Origin: Pelistega europaea
Lineage (GTDB): Bacteria > Pseudomonadota > Gammaproteobacteria > Burkholderiales > Burkholderiaceae_B
Assembly (NCBI RefSeq): GCF_013133775.1
Contig: NZ_JABGBO010000001.1
Span: 62,001 to 126,000 of the forward strand
Length of the DNA: 64,000 nt
Reading direction: 5' to 3'
A program made the position numbers and the translations under genes. Shown here piece after piece: positions 44,901-52,211 of this stretch; position 1 is the stretch's first letter, and each line of letters opens with the position of its first letter. A model generated the notes under the pieces. That model was given only the letters and a program-made list of their open reading frames with translations, was not told the origin of the DNA and did no database searches.

Positions 44901-45915
44901 AGCCATCAGCACGCAGTACTTTGGTTAAGCGATAGTTGGAGAAGCCTTGGGGTATATCATAGCTATAGCGAAATATACCTACTGGTGTTTCAATATGGCT
45001 GATAAGGGGGGTACGGGCAGAGCTATCGTAGTAAAAGCGGATTTCCTCTTGTCGGTTATATACACGTTGGATGACTAGATGAGATGTTGGTTGTAGCGTA
45101 TTTGGTGATGAGTTAGAAACTATCTGTGTGGGTGATGTCTGAGAGGGTATATTTTGTGAATGTGAAGTATCTGTTAAGGGTGTTGATACATGATTGTCAG
45201 ACAAATGATTAGGGTTGAGAGTTAGTGTTTGATAATCGATAGAAATAGTGGGAAACCCAGCAATGATAAGCTGACGCAAGTAACCCTCTTTGTTAAATGT
45301 CCGGATGGTGCCTTCGGGAGTATGCCATTCCCATTCTTGCAGAGAATTTTGTTGTAGATAGCCTTGCTGAGGTATACGTGCCATTAGGCGAAGTTTTTTC
45401 TCTTGCTTTATGCCAGTTGAGTATGCATCGGATGTTTGCGAGTCAGATGAAGTAGCCGTTGTATTAGGTGTTTCAAACATGATGCGTTGACCATCGTCCA
45501 GCAAGATTTGCCAAGCCCGAGGGAGATGAAATAACCGAGTGTTGTAAGCATGGCTCCAACCTATGCCCATGGTGGTGCTTATAGGTGCCATGGCATTGTA
45601 ATAACGGCTAAATTCTAGACCAGATAGACGCAATAACAAGTCTTGTTCATGTTGGAATTTATTGCCACTTATGAGGTGAATAGGATTACCAGCCCCCAGA
45701 TTGAGGGTAGGCGCACGAGAAGTGCTTGAGCAAGGGTTGCCTGTTTTGGCTGGGGTACATAGGGTATTGTTCTCTGAGGAGGGCGGGATATTTGAGAGAG
45801 TATGACTGGGTGTACTCATCTGTAGTGGCGTTGGTGTATCTGTGTGCAAAGGCGAGGTAGTGCCTAGGGCAACCAAAGGGATAAACAAGACCAAGAGGCT
45901 GATAATCTGTTTCAT
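41962..45915 (-). CDS. Rhs repeat protein with C-terminal DUF2235/Tle1-like lipase domain
   Basis: A 1317-residue polymorphic toxin-like protein. It starts with a Sec-type signal peptide (about residues 1-18), then a DUF6531-like segment (LGAGNPIHLISGNKFQHEQD), many YD/Rhs repeats, and the Rhs core (HNDHLGLPIMVSDEQ, GQYFDAETGWHDNYLRTYDPEAGHYLEPDPLGP). The core ends in DPTG (residues 919-922), where the toxin tip normally begins. The last about 395 residues carry FAFDGTTNN and GFSRGA with nucleophile Ser1013, as in DUF2235 and type VI Tle1 phospholipases. There is no PAAR or VgrG part and no immunity gene directly downstream. It is probably an antibacterial lipase shell toxin; its export route is unclear. 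Confidence 0.88.
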   Translation of the reverse strand: MKQIISLLVLFIPLVALGTTSPLHTDTPTPLQMSTPSHTLSNIPPSSENNTLCTPAKTGNPCSSTSRAPTLNLGAGNPIHLISGNKFQHEQDLLLRLSGLEFSRYYNAMAPISTTMGIGWSHAYNTRLFHLPRAWQILLDDGQRIMFETPNTTATSSDSQTSDAYSTGIKQEKKLRLMARIPQQGYLQQNSLQEWEWHTPEGTIRTFNKEGYLRQLIIAGFPTISIDYQTLTLNPNHLSDNHVSTPLTDTSHSQNIPSQTSPTQIVSNSSPNTLQPTSHLVIQRVYNRQEEIRFYYDSSARTPLISHIETPVGIFRYSYDIPQGFSNYRLTKVLRADGWQREYLYEPQHQAGNPYRLTGITLTTPQQQRLRINEWHYQADGKAIYSRSKNTALAPTLPNISSQALTDEHELHIHYARQAINENDESLTIIRDQHGHQTRITGIIKGGNYLLKEVSGMGCHLCPPTGTRATYNAKGQLQSINGFNLYRDAQGRVQRIDFQHPAWDKVTLDYDEQGYAKQWHTQITGTRLPGPPALVKIALPQPQQDTDLAYFQQDQLVFKNGLHLKQMSRGDRHKLLVLEKEGKPLWIQTRAYNTKGLLEKEQFLFLLLDKQIENHYLYDKNFRLIGALQKEGEIPSNFSKEYQDNSSTSTMILSSRKQHHTKTLPPSSVNQYNAATTNRIKSIKETLFYYAWNNDGSSKAYAFNHINIHPRILRDKQGLPLTVDKKKLFYGKQNRIETILEGQQIIAQYRYDTYGRRLQKITKTKRIDFQYKGNQLDVETLSAIDTNVKKQRHYIYRGIMPVAFTESLLDKEGKTLSTATFFIHNDHLGLPIMVSDEQQNIRWAAYYSPTGKATQFTGDIEFNLRQPGQYFDAETGWHDNYLRTYDPEAGHYLEPDPLGPLAWNDPYGYVAQQPRQFIDPTGLILFAFDGTTNNPASETNVWKFYQLYQGPKFYTEGPGAIPGESVHDAHGGALFGTTASLIIDKQKQNFINYMRTMHNNFTDITPIDIVGFSRGAMMGMVFSNYVRTLVKDGLFTYQETIVEDGREHIQDIRSCVDLRFIGLFDTVAQLGLNGVYNHRVDYTAAPEWQIIAHAIALNEYRSVLPLTVYQGADNVVEQGFLGNHSDLGGVLVKRDLQDLASGFTSLHDRAYGDLGDIPLAWIYTQAQQIGVALRPLDSIKVTAGRTWSDPQKGRLDEVRYPFMHNTYGEYAKPITHNPYTGVTNNIPSNTRVRDRELQMPNTNVAHQKQGENPHIGDRIRQEHIKAAEVEFLWAKTEELTMADVSIYGKLNAEKYIAWLEQELNWKSPVKAVRPSNF

Positions 45916-46037
45916 ATGGGGTCTCCTTGTTGGTATTTTTTGTGAAACATATAAAAGCGATACAATAGAAATTGTCGTGTTTTATCTGCCCGTTGAAAAT
46001 GGGGGGTGAATGAATTTATCCATTAGGAGTTTTACTT

Positions 46038-46400
46038 ATGTTGATTACTTTTTCTTCAAACTCAAGTGCAGATGTATTGATGTTGGATAAACATGCATTG
46101 GCAGTGCTTAAAGCATTAGGACGTGATTATGACAAGATGCCAGCAGAAGGGGTTATTACTCATGAGCAGTTAGCAAGTAGTATTGACGCTTTGGCTAAAG
46201 CGATTGCCAAGGACAAAGAGACACGTGCAGATTTTTATGCTGAACAAGAAGAACGAGAAGAGCGAGGAGAAGAAAAAATACACCCTGTTCTTGAGCCTGT
46301 GGATTTGGCACGTCGTGCTTATCCCCTTATGGAAATGATGAAGGAAGCTCTTAAAAAAGAAAAAGACTATGTGGTCTGGCGTAGTGCAAATGCATGGTAA
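46038..46400 (+). CDS. DUF1840 domain-containing protein
   Basis: A 120-residue cytoplasmic protein. The N-terminal MLITFSSNSSADVLML and GVITHEQLASSIDALAKAI match the layout of the DUF1840 family found in beta- and gammaproteobacteria. The C-terminus (LARRAYPLMEMMKEALKKEKDYVVW) is its conserved helix. The middle is a highly charged Glu/Arg stretch. It is divergent from rhs and monocistronic, with ATG 46038 behind TAGGAG. The function of the family is unknown. Confidence 0.85.
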   Translation: MLITFSSNSSADVLMLDKHALAVLKALGRDYDKMPAEGVITHEQLASSIDALAKAIAKDKETRADFYAEQEEREERGEEKIHPVLEPVDLARRAYPLMEMMKEALKKEKDYVVWRSANAW

Positions 46401-46478
46401 GTATAACGGAATACTGCTCCTACATAAGCTTGTTTCTAGGTTGGTTATAGCAACTCAATAATGAGACCTAATAAATTC

Positions 46479-46521
46479 GCCCCAAAGTATCCCCCCATAT
46501 TTATGGGAAATACTTTAGGGC
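46479..46521. terminator. Hairpin between DUF1840 gene and convergent leuA
   Basis: GCCCCAAAGTAT pairs with ATACTTTAGGGC (one mismatch), with a further CCC/GGG inside. It lies about 60 bp beyond the leuA stop and 80 bp beyond the DUF1840 stop. There is no strong T-run on either strand. Confidence 0.5.
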
Positions 46522-46582
46522 AAAAGGGAGTGGACTATAGATAACTGTCTTATCCAGACCTAAGCCTTCCTTTCAAACAGGA

Positions 46583-48259
46583 CTAGGCATCACCGTTATT
46601 AATATGGCGGTTAACAGCACTAAGCACCGCTAAGAATGATGCAGTCACAATATCCTTGTGAATGCCTACCCCAAAGCCTGTTGCAGACTCACCAAGACGG
46701 AGTTCTACATAGCATACTGCATTAGTTTTCTCGCCAGAACCTAGTGCGTGTTCGTGGTAGTCCATAAATCGAATAGGCAAGTTGAGTGCATCTACGAAAG
46801 CAGAGATTGAGCCATCGCCCTGACCAGTGACTGTTTTGATTTCATCACCGTTTTTGAGGGTTGCTTCAATACTAAAAGTACTTGACCCATCAGCATTCTC
46901 TGTAGTGTGAATCTTATGACTTACCAAGCTCCAAGGGGTTTTTTGGTCAAGATATTCTTTCTTGAAAATTTCGTAAACAGCATTCCCGTTGACTTCAGTA
47001 CCTGTTTCATCGGTAACGCGTTGGATGGCACGGCTAAACTCAATTTGAAGGCGACGTGGTAAGTTCAATCCATGTTCATGCTCAAGAAGATAAGAAATAC
47101 CGCCTTTACCTGATTGACTATTAACACGAATCACCGCATCGTAGCTACGTCCCAAATCAGCTGGGTCAATAGGTAAGTAAGGTACTTCCCATGGTTGATC
47201 TGCTTTTTGTGCAGCAAAACCTTTTTTAATAGCATCTTGATGAGAGCCTGAGAATGCCGTAAATACTAAGTCACCTACATAAGGATGGCGAGGGTGTACA
47301 GGAAGTTGATTGCAATACTCTACGGTAAGACGTACAGCATCAATATCAGAGAAGTCCAAACCAGGATGTACGCCTTGAGTATAAAGGTTAAGTGCAAGTG
47401 TCACCAAATCTACATTACCAGTACGTTCACCGCTACCGAATAAACAACCTTCTACACGATCAGCGCCTGCCAATAATGCTAATTCAGCAGCAGCTACAGC
47501 TGTACCACGGTCGTTATGAGGGTGTACACTAACAATGATGCTCTCACGATTTTTTACGTTTTGGCAGAAGTATTCAATCTGATCAGCGTATAGGTTAGGA
47601 GTTGTAGCCTCAATAGTTGCAGGCAAGTTAAAGATAATCTTGCGTTCTGGTGTTGCTCCCCATTCCTCTGCAACGGCATTGCATACATCAAGGGCAAAAT
47701 CAGGCTCGGTGGTACTAAACACTTCTGGTGAATACTCGTAACGCCAATTAACTTCTGGATGTTGTGCCATAGCTTCTTTTACCATACGAGTACCAGCGAC
47801 AGCAAATTTAAGAATATCCTCTTTTTCCATTTTGAAAACAATCTTACGGAAAGAAGGAGCTGTGGCGTTATACATATGGATAATGACGTTTTTAGCACCT
47901 AAACAAGCTTCGATTGTACGGTTGATTAAATCTTGGCGCGCTTGGGTAAGTACGATAATGGTGACATCATCAGGGATTAAACCACCATCAATCAAAGAAC
48001 GTACAAAGTCAAAATCAGTCTGAGAAGCGGAAGGGAAACCAATCTCAAGCTCTTTAAAGCCAATTTGAATGAGTTGTTTGAAAAAACGCATCTTGCGCTC
48101 AACACTCATTGGTTCGATAAGCGACTGATTGCCATCACGTAAATCTGTACTCATCCAAATAGGCGGTTTAGTAATAGATTTACTAGGCCATGTACGCTCA
48201 GAAAAATCACGGTTAAACGGCTTGAAAGGGATATATTTGGAAGCTGGGTTAGAAATCAT
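46583..48259 (-). CDS. leuA: 2-isopropylmalate synthase (long type)
   Basis: A 558-residue DRE-TIM metallolyase of the longer LeuA subfamily. The catalytic start is [11 protein letters not shown] (Arg and metal-binding Asp), [13 protein letters not shown] supplies the His-x-His metal ligands, and [16 protein letters not shown] the conserved glycine-rich end of the barrel. The C-terminal about 130 residues form the leucine-binding regulatory domain with [14 protein letters not shown]. It condenses acetyl-CoA with 2-ketoisovalerate, the first committed step of leucine synthesis. A leader peptide ORF rich in Leu codons and a stem-loop precede it, so expression is probably leucine-controlled besides feedback inhibition. 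Confidence 0.96.
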   Translation of the reverse strand: MISNPASKYIPFKPFNRDFSERTWPSKSITKPPIWMSTDLRDGNQSLIEPMSVERKMRFFKQLIQIGFKELEIGFPSASQTDFDFVRSLIDGGLIPDDVTIIVLTQARQDLINRTIEACLGAKNVIIHMYNATAPSFRKIVFKMEKEDILKFAVAGTRMVKEAMAQHPEVNWRYEYSPEVFSTTEPDFALDVCNAVAEEWGATPERKIIFNLPATIEATTPNLYADQIEYFCQNVKNRESIIVSVHPHNDRGTAVAAAELALLAGADRVEGCLFGSGERTGNVDLVTLALNLYTQGVHPGLDFSDIDAVRLTVEYCNQLPVHPRHPYVGDLVFTAFSGSHQDAIKKGFAAQKADQPWEVPYLPIDPADLGRSYDAVIRVNSQSGKGGISYLLEHEHGLNLPRRLQIEFSRAIQRVTDETGTEVNGNAVYEIFKKEYLDQKTPWSLVSHKIHTTENADGSSTFSIEATLKNGDEIKTVTGQGDGSISAFVDALNLPIRFMDYHEHALGSGEKTNAVCYVELRLGESATGFGVGIHKDIVTASFLAVLSAVNRHINNGDA

Positions 48260-48354
48260 TTTACACCTGTCTATTTCTTATCCCAGTACACTAAGGGCTA
48301 GCCTAATTACGACACTGGGATTTAATTTTAAGAATCTAAAAATCCAAAGTGGCT

Positions 48355-48399
48355 AATAAAAGGCTGACGAGCACCACCAAAGCTCTAGGCTCGGCAACC
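48355..48399 (-). promoter_or_regulatory. Attenuator-like stem-loop in the leuA leader
   Basis: On the minus strand GGTTGCCGAGC (48399-48389) pairs with GCTCGTCAGCC (48372-48362), ten of eleven pairs with one G-T, and is followed by TTTTATT. The left arm overlaps the last codons of the leader peptide, including the region just after its Leu run. It looks like a terminator in the leuA leader. How ribosome position would switch it is not obvious, since a ribosome at the stop codon would cover the left arm. Confidence 0.6.
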
Positions 48400-48504
48400 G
48401 ATCACTAGGTCTAGCAGTAGCAGAGAAGAATACGCACAAAGAGACGCATCGCTGAGTAAGCGATGGCTAAAATCCAAAGAGAATGTGTTAGTTTGCGTAT
48501 CCAT
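48385..48504 (-). CDS. leuL: Leucine leader peptide of leuA (39 aa)
   Basis: A 39-codon ORF upstream of leuA whose C-terminus reads SLLLLDLVIGCRA, with four consecutive Leu codons (CTG CTA CTG CTA) and then CTA, GTG, ATC for Leu, Val, Ile. A promoter (TTGATT-N18-CATAAT) is placed just before it. CTA is a rare-type Leu codon, which fits a stalling sensor. This arrangement is the hallmark of translation-coupled control of branched-chain amino acid genes. An inner CATCGCT/AGCGATG hairpin lies within the coding part. The ribosome binding site is weak, and expression of the peptide is inferred. Confidence 0.78.
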   Translation of the reverse strand: MDTQTNTFSLDFSHRLLSDASLCAYSSLLLLDLVIGCRA

Positions 48505-48511
48505 AAATCTT

Positions 48512-48541
48512 ATTATGGACCTAAAAATAGGAAAAAATCAA
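48512..48541 (-). promoter_or_regulatory. Promoter of the leuL-leuA transcript
   Basis: On the minus strand TTGATT (-35, 48541-48536) and CATAAT (-10, 48517-48512) are separated by 18 bp. Transcription would start a few bases before the leader peptide ATG at 48504, giving a very short 5' end. Confidence 0.6.
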
Positions 48542-48630
48542 GAGGTAAAAACCCGAAATTGTGAATTTAGAAAATAAAACGTTGTTTTTTAAACAAGAAA
48601 AGCCAGGCTGGGTTGCCTGGCTTAAATGCT

Positions 48631-49341
48631 TTATTTTTTATTGTCTTCCATATCCAAAGAAATATCTGAAAGCAATTTTTGTACGTCATCCAGTTGCTTC
48701 TTATCTGCATCTGTGAGTGTAGTTGTGGAGTTTGCCGCAGGCACAGCGGTCTCAGAGGATTCTGATTGTGACACAGAAGAATCCGTCAATGTTGCTGGTA
48801 CATGAGCAGAAGTCTCTATTGCGGATAATCCCAATAAAGCACGTTGTTGACGAATCTGATTAATACGATTAGCTCGGCCAGAACGCAGCTCATGACGTGT
48901 ATCATAAAGGTTTTTAATGGTGATAGGCTCCTTTTGATCCCCCCATACCCAGATAAGTACTTCCTTGGCACTTTGTGAAAGTTGAGGAAGAAGGTTTTCC
49001 ATTACAGTTTGTTTGGGTACAATAGAGCCTGCTTTGTTCATGCTTTCTTCTAGGTAACTAGAAAGAATAAAATAAAGTACGATAGTGCCAATAAGCACAA
49101 TTCCCCACCAGATGTATTTATTAATACTGTTGAGGTATTCTGTGATTTGAGTACTGTAATTTTTTAAGAAAGCATAGTCTTGCTGTGCACCAAAGTCTAA
49201 TATCCAGTGGGCAATCCACGCCCAGAGGGCAATGGCGATAATAATCACCACTGAACGCAGAATAATGCGTGGCAAGGCTAGACGAAATAACGTTTTACTT
49301 AGTAGTGAAATATCGGATTTTTTTGAAGCTGATGGTGTCAT
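48631..49341 (-). CDS. Uncharacterised two-span membrane protein
   Basis: A 236-residue protein with two hydrophobic segments (roughly residues 27-47 and 77-97) and a mainly soluble C-terminal half. The latter contains a conserved-looking VLIWVWGDQKEPITIKNLYD and a basic helix (RANRINQIRQQRALLG). A Ser/Thr/Ala-rich low-complexity stretch follows, then an acidic end. I recognise no family. The start was set at ATG 49341, only 7 bp from the divergent rpoN start; a GTG 14 codons upstream would put the start inside rpoN. It lies just upstream of the leuL-leuA transcription unit on the same strand. Confidence 0.7.
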   Translation of the reverse strand: MTPSASKKSDISLLSKTLFRLALPRIILRSVVIIIAIALWAWIAHWILDFGAQQDYAFLKNYSTQITEYLNSINKYIWWGIVLIGTIVLYFILSSYLEESMNKAGSIVPKQTVMENLLPQLSQSAKEVLIWVWGDQKEPITIKNLYDTRHELRSGRANRINQIRQQRALLGLSAIETSAHVPATLTDSSVSQSESSETAVPAANSTTTLTDADKKQLDDVQKLLSDISLDMEDNKK

Positions 49342-49348
49342 AGGGATA

Positions 49349-50770
49349 ATGTCAGTAAGTTTACGCCAAGGAATCACCGCCACAGTTAGCCAACAAATGG
49401 TGATGACTGTTCAACAACAGCAGTCATTAAAACTGTTGCAATGCTCATCACAGGAACTTGAGGTAGAGCTGAAAAAAACTCTACAAGAGAATCCTTTGCT
49501 TGAAGTCGAATCTGCCTCTTTTGACGAAGCGGATGGTGTTGCTGCGTCTACAGAAGACAACTCAGAGCTTTCAGACGAAGTTTATTTCTCTTCCTCGGAT
49601 GAGGAAGATTATATTCCTGAAATGACTGCTCCTATTAGTTTACAAGATTATTTGCTGGAACAGTTAGGAACAAGCCAAGCAAATGATTTTCAAAAAATGA
49701 TTATTAGCTATCTCATTGGTGATTTAGATGACAATGGTTATTTAAGTACCTCATGGGATGAGTTGCTTGCTTTGTTGGAGCAGGCTCTAGGACAAGAGGT
49801 TGTAGATAAAGAACAATGGTCTTTAGCCTGTGAGGAGGCATTATCTATCCTACAAGGCTTTGAGCCGTTTGGTGTGGGGGCACGTTCTTTGTCTGAATGC
49901 CTGTTGTTGCAGTTGGATGCTAGTCGATTGGCGTTTGAAGTGGATGAAGAGGTGTTATTCATAGCACGTACTATCTGTGAACGCGGACTTGAAGCATTGG
50001 CTCAGGCAAATTTACTGTCATTGGAGGAAATGACACATACGGATATTGAGCATATTCGTCAGGCACATCAGTTGATTAGACGGCTAGATCCTCGCCCAGG
50101 TAAACGCTATAGCACGCCAGAGGCTGATTTAGCAATTCCTGATGTGTTGTGTCGTTTAAAAGATGGTCGTTGGGAGCTTACACTTAATCCACAGGTACTG
50201 CCACGTGTGCGTATTAATCCAGAGTATGAGCAATTGCTTAGCGTCATGGATAAAAAGACATTAGCACAAAGCCCTGAACTGAATGAGCAACTCAAGCAAG
50301 CACGTACTTTTCTTACCCAGTTAAACCAACGTTTCGGTACGATTCTAGCTGTTGCGCAGACCATTATGCAGGAGCAATATGATTTTTTTGCACAAGGCCT
50401 ATCAGGCTTAAAACCTCTAACGCTCAAAAACATTGCAGAACAACTTTCTTTGCATGAATCCACTATTTCTCGTGCCATTAATCAGAAATTTATTGCTACA
50501 CCCCATGGCGTGTTTGAATTAAAACGTTTTTTTAGCAGTGGTTTAGCAACTCAAGAGGGGGAGCAGACCTCATCCACCTCTATTCAGCAACGCATCAAAT
50601 ACTTAATTGAGCAGGAATCTAAAGAAAAACCGCTATCTGACAGCAAATTAACAGAACTCTTAGCAAAAGAGGGTGTGGAAATTGCTCGTCGGACAGTGGC
50701 TAAATATCGTGAAGCAATGGGTATTCCTACAGCTTCTTTACGTAAAGCACAAGCTGTATTGACAGGATAA
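49349..50770 (+). CDS. rpoN: RNA polymerase sigma-54 factor
   Basis: A 473-residue sigma-54. Region I is the Gln/Leu-rich SLRQGITATVSQQMVMTVQQQQSLKLLQ needed for enhancer response (given here as its approximate extent, residues 3-30). An acidic region II follows, then the core-binding region. The C-terminal part has the HTH (HESTISRAINQKFI) and the RpoN box ARRTVAKYREAMGI (from residue 446), which contacts the -24 element. The start at 49349 gives the normal N-terminus; the frame is open 39 codons further upstream without conservation. No hpf, ptsN or lptB neighbours are seen, unlike many proteobacteria. Confidence 0.95.
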   Translation: MSVSLRQGITATVSQQMVMTVQQQQSLKLLQCSSQELEVELKKTLQENPLLEVESASFDEADGVAASTEDNSELSDEVYFSSSDEEDYIPEMTAPISLQDYLLEQLGTSQANDFQKMIISYLIGDLDDNGYLSTSWDELLALLEQALGQEVVDKEQWSLACEEALSILQGFEPFGVGARSLSECLLLQLDASRLAFEVDEEVLFIARTICERGLEALAQANLLSLEEMTHTDIEHIRQAHQLIRRLDPRPGKRYSTPEADLAIPDVLCRLKDGRWELTLNPQVLPRVRINPEYEQLLSVMDKKTLAQSPELNEQLKQARTFLTQLNQRFGTILAVAQTIMQEQYDFFAQGLSGLKPLTLKNIAEQLSLHESTISRAINQKFIATPHGVFELKRFFSSGLATQEGEQTSSTSIQQRIKYLIEQESKEKPLSDSKLTELLAKEGVEIARRTVAKYREAMGIPTASLRKAQAVLTG

Positions 50771-50882
50771 ATACTGCCAGATAAAGACTACGGGTTTTGT
50801 TGTGAGTATCGAACAAGCACTCGGCATTGTTGCAAAAAATTACAAATTGGTTAGTAGAAACCTTAATGAGAGTAATTATTAA

Positions 50883-50924
50883 TTGACAAAAAAAGAAAAT
50901 AGTATAATAATCGTTCTCATTAAG
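50883..50924 (+). promoter_or_regulatory. Promoter with Fur-box-like sequence upstream of bfd
   Basis: TTGACA (50883-50888) is followed 16 bp later by TAATAA, or 14 bp later by TATAAT. The overlapping ATAATAATCGTTCTCATTA (about 50904-50922) resembles the 19-bp Fur box. Iron-replete Fur would repress bfd, in keeping with the role of Bfd in mobilising iron from bacterioferritin. Confidence 0.7.
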
Positions 50925-50948
50925 AATTATTTATGGATAGGTATAGCC

Positions 50949-51164
50949 ATGTTCGTGTGTGTTTGTAATGCGATTAGTGATAAAGCGGTTCGTGAGGCCG
51001 TTGCTAATGGTGCTCGCACTCTTGCTGACTTGCAAGCCCAGCTTGGCGTTGCAACCTGTTGTGGCTGTTGTGCGAGCTGTGCTGAGTCTTTTTTAGAGCC
51101 TCAGGTGGATGCTTCTGTTTTGCAGGCAACTGAAGTTTCTCCTCCCTGGAAAAAAGCAGCTTAA
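50949..51164 (+). CDS. bfd: Bacterioferritin-associated ferredoxin
   Basis: A 71-residue [2Fe-2S] protein. CVC near the N-terminus (residues 4-6) and CCGCC in TCCGCCASC provide the four cluster ligands of the BFD-like fold, with the helix NAISDKAVREAVANGARTLADL between them. It donates electrons to the bacterioferritin haem and so releases stored iron. The start was set at ATG 50949, which begins the conserved MFVCVCN; the open frame extends 22 codons upstream over the promoter. bfr follows about 150 bp downstream with its own leader. Confidence 0.95.
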   Translation: MFVCVCNAISDKAVREAVANGARTLADLQAQLGVATCCGCCASCAESFLEPQVDASVLQATEVSPPWKKAA

Positions 51165-51321
51165 TTTTAGTTAAGCCCTTTTATTTCGTCTAATCTAAAT
51201 TAGAATAGTTATTATTCGTTTGATAGCTTTTATTAGAGCCATTCTTGAGCATTTTTGATGACTTGAGAGTGGCTTTTTAGCATGCTAGAATGGGTACCAT
51301 CAGATTTAAGAGGAGCTTAAT

Positions 51322-51792
51322 ATGAAAGCAGCAAATGATGTAAATAAATTGCTTAATAAAGTACTTAAAATCGAACTTACAGCGATTAACCAGTACTTCC
51401 TCCACGCTCGTATGTTGAAAAACTGGGGTCTAGAAGGTCTAGGTAAGCATGAATACAAGAAATCCATCGAAGAGATGAAACACTCTGATGCGATTATTGA
51501 ACGTGTATTCCTACTTGAGGGACTTCCTAATTTACAAGACCTTGGCAAGATTCGTATAGGTGAAGATGTAGAAGATATTATTGCCTGTGACTTGGCACTA
51601 GAGCATGACCTACATGCAGAGCTTAAGGCAGCTATTACACAAATAGAGCAAGCAGAAGACTTTGTAACTCGTAAGTTATTGGTTCATTTGCTTGATGAAA
51701 ATGAAGAACAAATTGACTGGTTAGAAACTCAACAAGACCTCATTAAATCCATGGGCTTGGAAAACTACATCCAAAGTCAAATGGAAGACTGA
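51322..51792 (+). CDS. bfr: Bacterioferritin
   Basis: A 156-residue haem-containing ferritin. The four-helix bundle carries the di-iron ferroxidase ligands (Glu18 in IELTAINQYFLHAR, Glu51 and His54 in EEMKHSD, Glu in ALEHDLHAEL and ENEEQIDWLE). Met52 is in the position of the axial haem ligand, so this is a true haem-binding subunit. It stores iron as a mineral in a 24-mer shell. ATG 51322 has AGAGGAG. A rho-independent terminator follows. The bfd gene upstream makes a functional storage/release pair. Confidence 0.96.
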   Translation: MKAANDVNKLLNKVLKIELTAINQYFLHARMLKNWGLEGLGKHEYKKSIEEMKHSDAIIERVFLLEGLPNLQDLGKIRIGEDVEDIIACDLALEHDLHAELKAAITQIEQAEDFVTRKLLVHLLDENEEQIDWLETQQDLIKSMGLENYIQSQMED

Positions 51793-51815
51793 TTCTTCTG
51801 ATGTTTTACCCATCA

Positions 51816-51844
51816 AAAAGCCAGACCTTGTGTCTGGTTTTTTT
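51816..51844 (+). terminator. Rho-independent terminator of bfr
   Basis: A GCCAGAC/GTCTGGT stem with loop CTTGT, flanked by A and followed by seven T, about 25 bp after the bfr stop. Confidence 0.93.
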
Positions 51845-52056
51845 GTGTTCAATAAAAATCTGAAGATTTTGTTTAAGGACGGGATGATTAGTATCAGACG
51901 GGTAAAAGCATCAATCTCTAGGGAAAATATTCACGCTTTGAAAATCACTAAAATGGTGAATCTGCACTATTTTGTATAGATAAAATCATCAGTTAAAGCT
52001 ATCACTCTACTACACTTTTAGTCAAAATTATCAAAATCTTCTTAAAAAATATGATG

Positions 52057-52090
52057 TTGTCGTAAATTTGTCATATTTCTCCCCTATGCT
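52057..52090 (+). promoter_or_regulatory. Pho box and -10 element before the ABC/phosphohydrolase operon
   Basis: TTGTCGT-AAAT-TTGTCAT at 52057-52074 is a direct repeat of 7-mers with a 4-bp spacer, matching the PhoB consensus CTGTCAT-N4-CTGTCAT at most positions. TATGCT (52085-52090) follows after 10 bp, the standard distance from Pho box to -10 in PhoB-activated promoters that lack a -35. The leader between here and the gene also has ACAAATA/TATTTGT and TGTAAT/ATTACA inverted repeats. The rest of the 419-bp gap after bfr shows no gene. Confidence 0.8.
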
Positions 52091-52211
52091 AGCAAAAACG
52101 CTAATACGCTTTTTATGACGAATGTAATATATTCTGAAGATAACAAATATATTTACTCGTATTTGTAATGTAAAAAATATTACACACCTTTAATTTGCAT
52201 AGGAGATGAAT

